Shown piece by piece: positions 60,441 through 64,000 of a stretch of DNA of 64,000 nt. The translations under genes and the position numbers were made by a program. The DNA is from Hydrogenophaga sp. (lineage in GTDB: Bacteria; Pseudomonadota; Gammaproteobacteria; Burkholderiales; Burkholderiaceae_C), in NCBI RefSeq assembly GCF_011772445.1, contig NZ_WVZN01000047.1, positions 112,645-176,644 on the forward strand, given 5' to 3'. Position 1 is the stretch's first letter. Every line of letters starts with the position of its first letter. Below the pieces are notes generated by a model. It did no database searches. It saw nothing but the letters and a program-made list of their open reading frames with translations, and had not been told where the DNA came from.

Positions 60441-61538
60441 TCAGGTCAGCGCCGTGTCCACCACGCGGTGCGGCAGCGCCAGGTACTCCTGCGACTGCAT
60501 TTCCGTCAACCGCGACACCGTGCGCGGAAACTCGTGCGACAGCGGGCCTTCGAGGTACAGCTCCTCCGGCGGCACCGCAGCCGACATCACCAGCTTGCAG
60601 CAGCGGTCGTAGAGCACGTCCACCAGCCAGGTGAAGCGCCGCGCCTCCGAGGCCATGCGCACCGACATCTGCGGCACGTTGGACAGCAGGACCGTGTGGA
60701 ACTCGCTCGCGATCTCCAGGTAGTCGTTTTGCGAGCGCGGCCCGCCGCACAGCGTGCGGAAGTCGAACCAGATCACGCCACCCGCGCGCCGCACCGCCTG
60801 GATCTGGCGCGACTCGATGCCCATCACCGGGTTCAGATCACCCGCTTCCGCGAGCTGGTTGAAGGTGGCCTCCATCGCGGCCTCGGCCTCCGGCCCCAGC
60901 GGCGTGTGGTACAGCGCGATGTGCGTCAGCGTGCGCTGGCGGTAGTCGGTGCCGTTGTCCACGTTCACCACCTCCAGCCGCTCCTTCAGCAAGCCGATCG
61001 CGGGCAGGATGCGGTCGCGGTGCAGGCCGTCGGGGTAGAGCTGATCGGGATGGAAGTTGGAGGTGGTGACGAAGCCCACGCCGTTGCGGAACAGCGAGTC
61101 CAGCAGGCGGTGCAGGATCATCGCGTCCGTCACGTCGGCCACGTGGAACTCGTCGAAGCAGATCAGCTTGTAGCGCTTGGCGATGCGCTCGCCCAGCACG
61201 TCCAGCGGGTTCTGCGTGCCCTGCAGGTCGCGCAGTTCGCGGTGCACCTCACGCATGAACTCGTGGAAGTGCAGGCGCGTCTTGCGCTTGAGCGGCACGG
61301 CCTGGAAGAAGCACTCCATGAGGAAGCTCTTGCCGCGCCCCACCCCGCCGAACATGTAGACACCGCGCGGGATGTCGGGCCGGTTGATGAGCTTCTTCAG
61401 TGCGTTGGAGCGCTTGCTCTTGTAGTGCGCCCACTCGTTCGCGCAGCGCTCCAGCGCGTCCACGGCCCGCAGTTGGGCCGGGTCGGGCGTGTAGCCGCGC
61501 TCCTTGAGCGCGGCCTCGTAGGCACTGCGAACGCTCAA
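60441..61538 (-). CDS. zapE: Cell-division ATPase ZapE (AFG1-like)
   Basis: The 365-residue AAA-type ATPase has Walker A GGVGRGKS (64-71), Walker B LICFDEFHVADVTDAM and the AFG1 C-terminal region (WFDFRTLCGGPRSQNDYLEIA). ZapE acts at the constricting Z-ring late in division. No ATG fits; the start appears to be TTG at 61538, 7 bp after the lpd stop, giving MSVRSAYEAALKERG. It follows odhB-lpd as in other beta-proteobacteria. Confidence 0.94.
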   Translation of the reverse strand: MSVRSAYEAALKERGYTPDPAQLRAVDALERCANEWAHYKSKRSNALKKLINRPDIPRGVYMFGGVGRGKSFLMECFFQAVPLKRKTRLHFHEFMREVHRELRDLQGTQNPLDVLGERIAKRYKLICFDEFHVADVTDAMILHRLLDSLFRNGVGFVTTSNFHPDQLYPDGLHRDRILPAIGLLKERLEVVNVDNGTDYRQRTLTHIALYHTPLGPEAEAAMEATFNQLAEAGDLNPVMGIESRQIQAVRRAGGVIWFDFRTLCGGPRSQNDYLEIASEFHTVLLSNVPQMSVRMASEARRFTWLVDVLYDRCCKLVMSAAVPPEELYLEGPLSHEFPRTVSRLTEMQSQEYLALPHRVVDTALT

Positions 61539-61545
61539 GGCGGTG

Positions 61546-62964
61546 TCAGAAGTTCAGCGTGCGCTTGTCGACGGCCAGCGCGGCTTCCTTCGTCGCCTCG
61601 GACAGCGAAGGGTGCGCGTGGCAGATGCGCGCGATGTCCTCGGCGCTGGCCTTGAACTCCATCGCCACCACGGCCTCCGAGATCAGCTCGCTGGCCATGG
61701 GCCCCACGATGTGCACGCCCAGGATCTCGTCCGTCGCGGCGTCGGCCAGGAACTTGACCATGCCGGTCGTGTCACCCAGCGCGCGCGCGCGGCCGTTGGC
61801 CATGAAGGGGAAGGTGCCGGCCTTGTAGGCGGCACCGCGGGCCTTCAGCTGCTGTTCGGTCTCACCCACCCAGGCGATCTCGGGGCTGGTGTAGATCACC
61901 CAGGGGATGGTGTTGAAGTTCACGTGACCGTGCTGGCCCGCGATGCGCTCGGCCACCGCCACGCCCTCTTCCTCGGCCTTGTGCGCGAGCATGGGGCCGC
62001 GCACCACGTCGCCGATGGCCCAGACGCCCGGCAGGTTGGTGCGGCAGTCGCCGTCCACCACGATGGCCCCGCGCTCGTCGAGCTGCAGGCCCACGCCCTC
62101 GGCGTTGAGGCCGATGGTGTTGGGCACGCGGCCGATGGAGACGATGAGCTTGTCCACCTCCAGCGTCTGCGCTTCGCCCTTGGCGTTGGCGTAGGCGATG
62201 GACACGCCCTTCTTCGAGGCCTTGACCTCGCCGACCTTGACGCCCAGTTCGATCTTCAGGCCCTGCTTGTCGAAGGCCTTCTTCGCTTCCTTGGCGATCT
62301 GCTCGTCCACGGCACCCAGGAAGGTGGGCAGGGCTTCGAGCACCGTCACCTCGGCACCCAGGCGGCGCCAGACCGAGCCCATCTCCAGGCCGATCACGCC
62401 CGAGCCGATCAGGCCCAGCTTCTTCGGCACGGCGCCGACGCGCAAGGCACCGTCGTTGGAGAGGATGTTTTCCTCGTCAAAGGGGACGCCAGGCAGCGCA
62501 CGCGCGTTGGAGCCGGTGGCCACGATGACCTGCTTGCCGGTGAGCGTCTCGTCGCCCGCCTTGACCTCATAGCCGCCTTCGGCCGCTTTCACGAATGCGC
62601 CGCGGCCGTGGAAGAAGGTGACCTTGTTCTTCTTGAAGAGGAACTCGATGCCCTTGTTGTTCTGCTCGACCACCTGGTCCTTGCGCTTGAGCATCTGGCC
62701 CACGTCGAGGCTCAGGCCCTTGACCTCGATGCCGTGCTCGGCGAAGTGCTTGCCCGCGTGCTCGTAGTGCTCGGACGACTGCAGCAGCGCCTTGGACGGG
62801 ATGCAGCCCACGTTGGTGCAGGTGCCGCCCAAGGCGGGCCCGCCTTTGGCGTTCTTCCACTCGTCGATGCAGGCAACCTTGAAGCCGAGTTGCGCGGCGC
62901 GGATGGCGGCGATGTACCCACCGGGGCCGCCGCCGATGACGATGACGTCGAATTGCTGGCTCAT
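61546..62964 (-). CDS. lpdA: Dihydrolipoyl dehydrogenase (E3)
   Basis: The 472-residue flavoenzyme reoxidises the lipoyl groups of 2-oxoacid dehydrogenases with NAD. It has FAD-binding GGGPGG, the redox disulfide GGTCTNVGC (Cys49 and Cys54), NAD-binding GSGVIGLE and the catalytic HAHPSLSEA. It lies 10 bp after odhB, so it is the E3 of the 2-oxoglutarate dehydrogenase operon. It is intact and of normal length. Confidence 0.97.
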   Translation of the reverse strand: MSQQFDVIVIGGGPGGYIAAIRAAQLGFKVACIDEWKNAKGGPALGGTCTNVGCIPSKALLQSSEHYEHAGKHFAEHGIEVKGLSLDVGQMLKRKDQVVEQNNKGIEFLFKKNKVTFFHGRGAFVKAAEGGYEVKAGDETLTGKQVIVATGSNARALPGVPFDEENILSNDGALRVGAVPKKLGLIGSGVIGLEMGSVWRRLGAEVTVLEALPTFLGAVDEQIAKEAKKAFDKQGLKIELGVKVGEVKASKKGVSIAYANAKGEAQTLEVDKLIVSIGRVPNTIGLNAEGVGLQLDERGAIVVDGDCRTNLPGVWAIGDVVRGPMLAHKAEEEGVAVAERIAGQHGHVNFNTIPWVIYTSPEIAWVGETEQQLKARGAAYKAGTFPFMANGRARALGDTTGMVKFLADAATDEILGVHIVGPMASELISEAVVAMEFKASAEDIARICHAHPSLSEATKEAALAVDKRTLNF

Positions 62965-62974
62965 CGTGTGGTCC

Positions 62975-64000
<1,026 letters not shown>

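Overview
The window is high-GC DNA packed with genes on both strands. The gene content and order point to a beta-proteobacterium of the order Burkholderiales, most likely family Comamonadaceae (Hydrogenophaga/Acidovorax-like). The strongest sign is the co-directional block ndk-rlmN-pilF-rodZ-ispG-hisS-yfgM-bamB-der-hfq-hflX-hflK-hflC-(DUF2065)-hisZ-purA. The family placement is inference from gene order and protein character; no rRNA is present. I saw no tRNA, rRNA, insertion sequence, prophage or CRISPR array.

Layout. 0-3.3 kb: an IclR regulator divergent from pobA (4-hydroxybenzoate to protocatechuate), with three spaced operator-like repeats between them, then a short CoA-transferase-like gene. 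3.3-8.1 kb: a zeta-like toxin with a ParD-like antitoxin under a perfect palindrome, a cold-shock/DUF1294 protein, a YgiQ radical-SAM protein and a GAF protein. 8.1-11.3 kb: a second aromatic-type locus (FAD monooxygenase, small protein, MarR regulator) divergent from an unusual crotonase. 11.4-15.6 kb: bactofilin, ExeA-like ATPase, GspB, an ABC ATPase with an altered Walker B, and an unknown protein. 15.6-22.9 kb: two tandem LysR paralogues and a beta-oxidation set (acyl-CoA dehydrogenase; thiolase, FadB-like enzyme, and an SDR gene broken by an internal deletion). 22.9-25.8 kb: GAF histidine kinase, receiver protein and a split chromate transporter.

25.8-31.7 kb is the accessory-looking part: UDP-glucose dehydrogenase, a secreted beta-helix protein, an AT-richer 515-bp gap crowded with perfect hairpins, and a large secreted lipoprotein gene with a (Pro-Ala)n repeat whose reading frame is broken by one base exactly where the repeat starts. 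31.7-35.9 kb: sirtuin, RlmB, an ABC ATPase head-to-head with TesA (start codons share two bases), MnmH and a small basic protein.

35.9-53.7 kb is the long minus-strand housekeeping block: methionine metabolism, purine synthesis and salvage, histidine regulation, membrane proteolysis (HflKC), Hfq, ribosome GTPases, outer-membrane assembly (BamB), translation (HisS), isoprenoids (IspG), cell shape (RodZ), pilus assembly (PilF), rRNA/tRNA methylation (RlmN) and Ndk. Many adjacent genes overlap by 4 bp, which suggests translational coupling. 53.8-57.6 kb: RluB, ScpB, and RluD head-to-head with BamD, again with overlapping start codons. 57.6-64 kb: a DinG-type helicase, PP2C phosphatase, ZapE, and lpd plus the C-terminal part of odhB (2-oxoglutarate dehydrogenase), which runs off the right edge.

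The items most worth a second look are the hairpin cluster and frameshifted lipoprotein at 28.6-31.6 kb, the toxin-antitoxin operator at 4.28 kb, the crotonase lacking both canonical glutamates, the Walker-B-altered ABC ATPase, the deleted SDR gene and the two zero-gap divergent start pairs.
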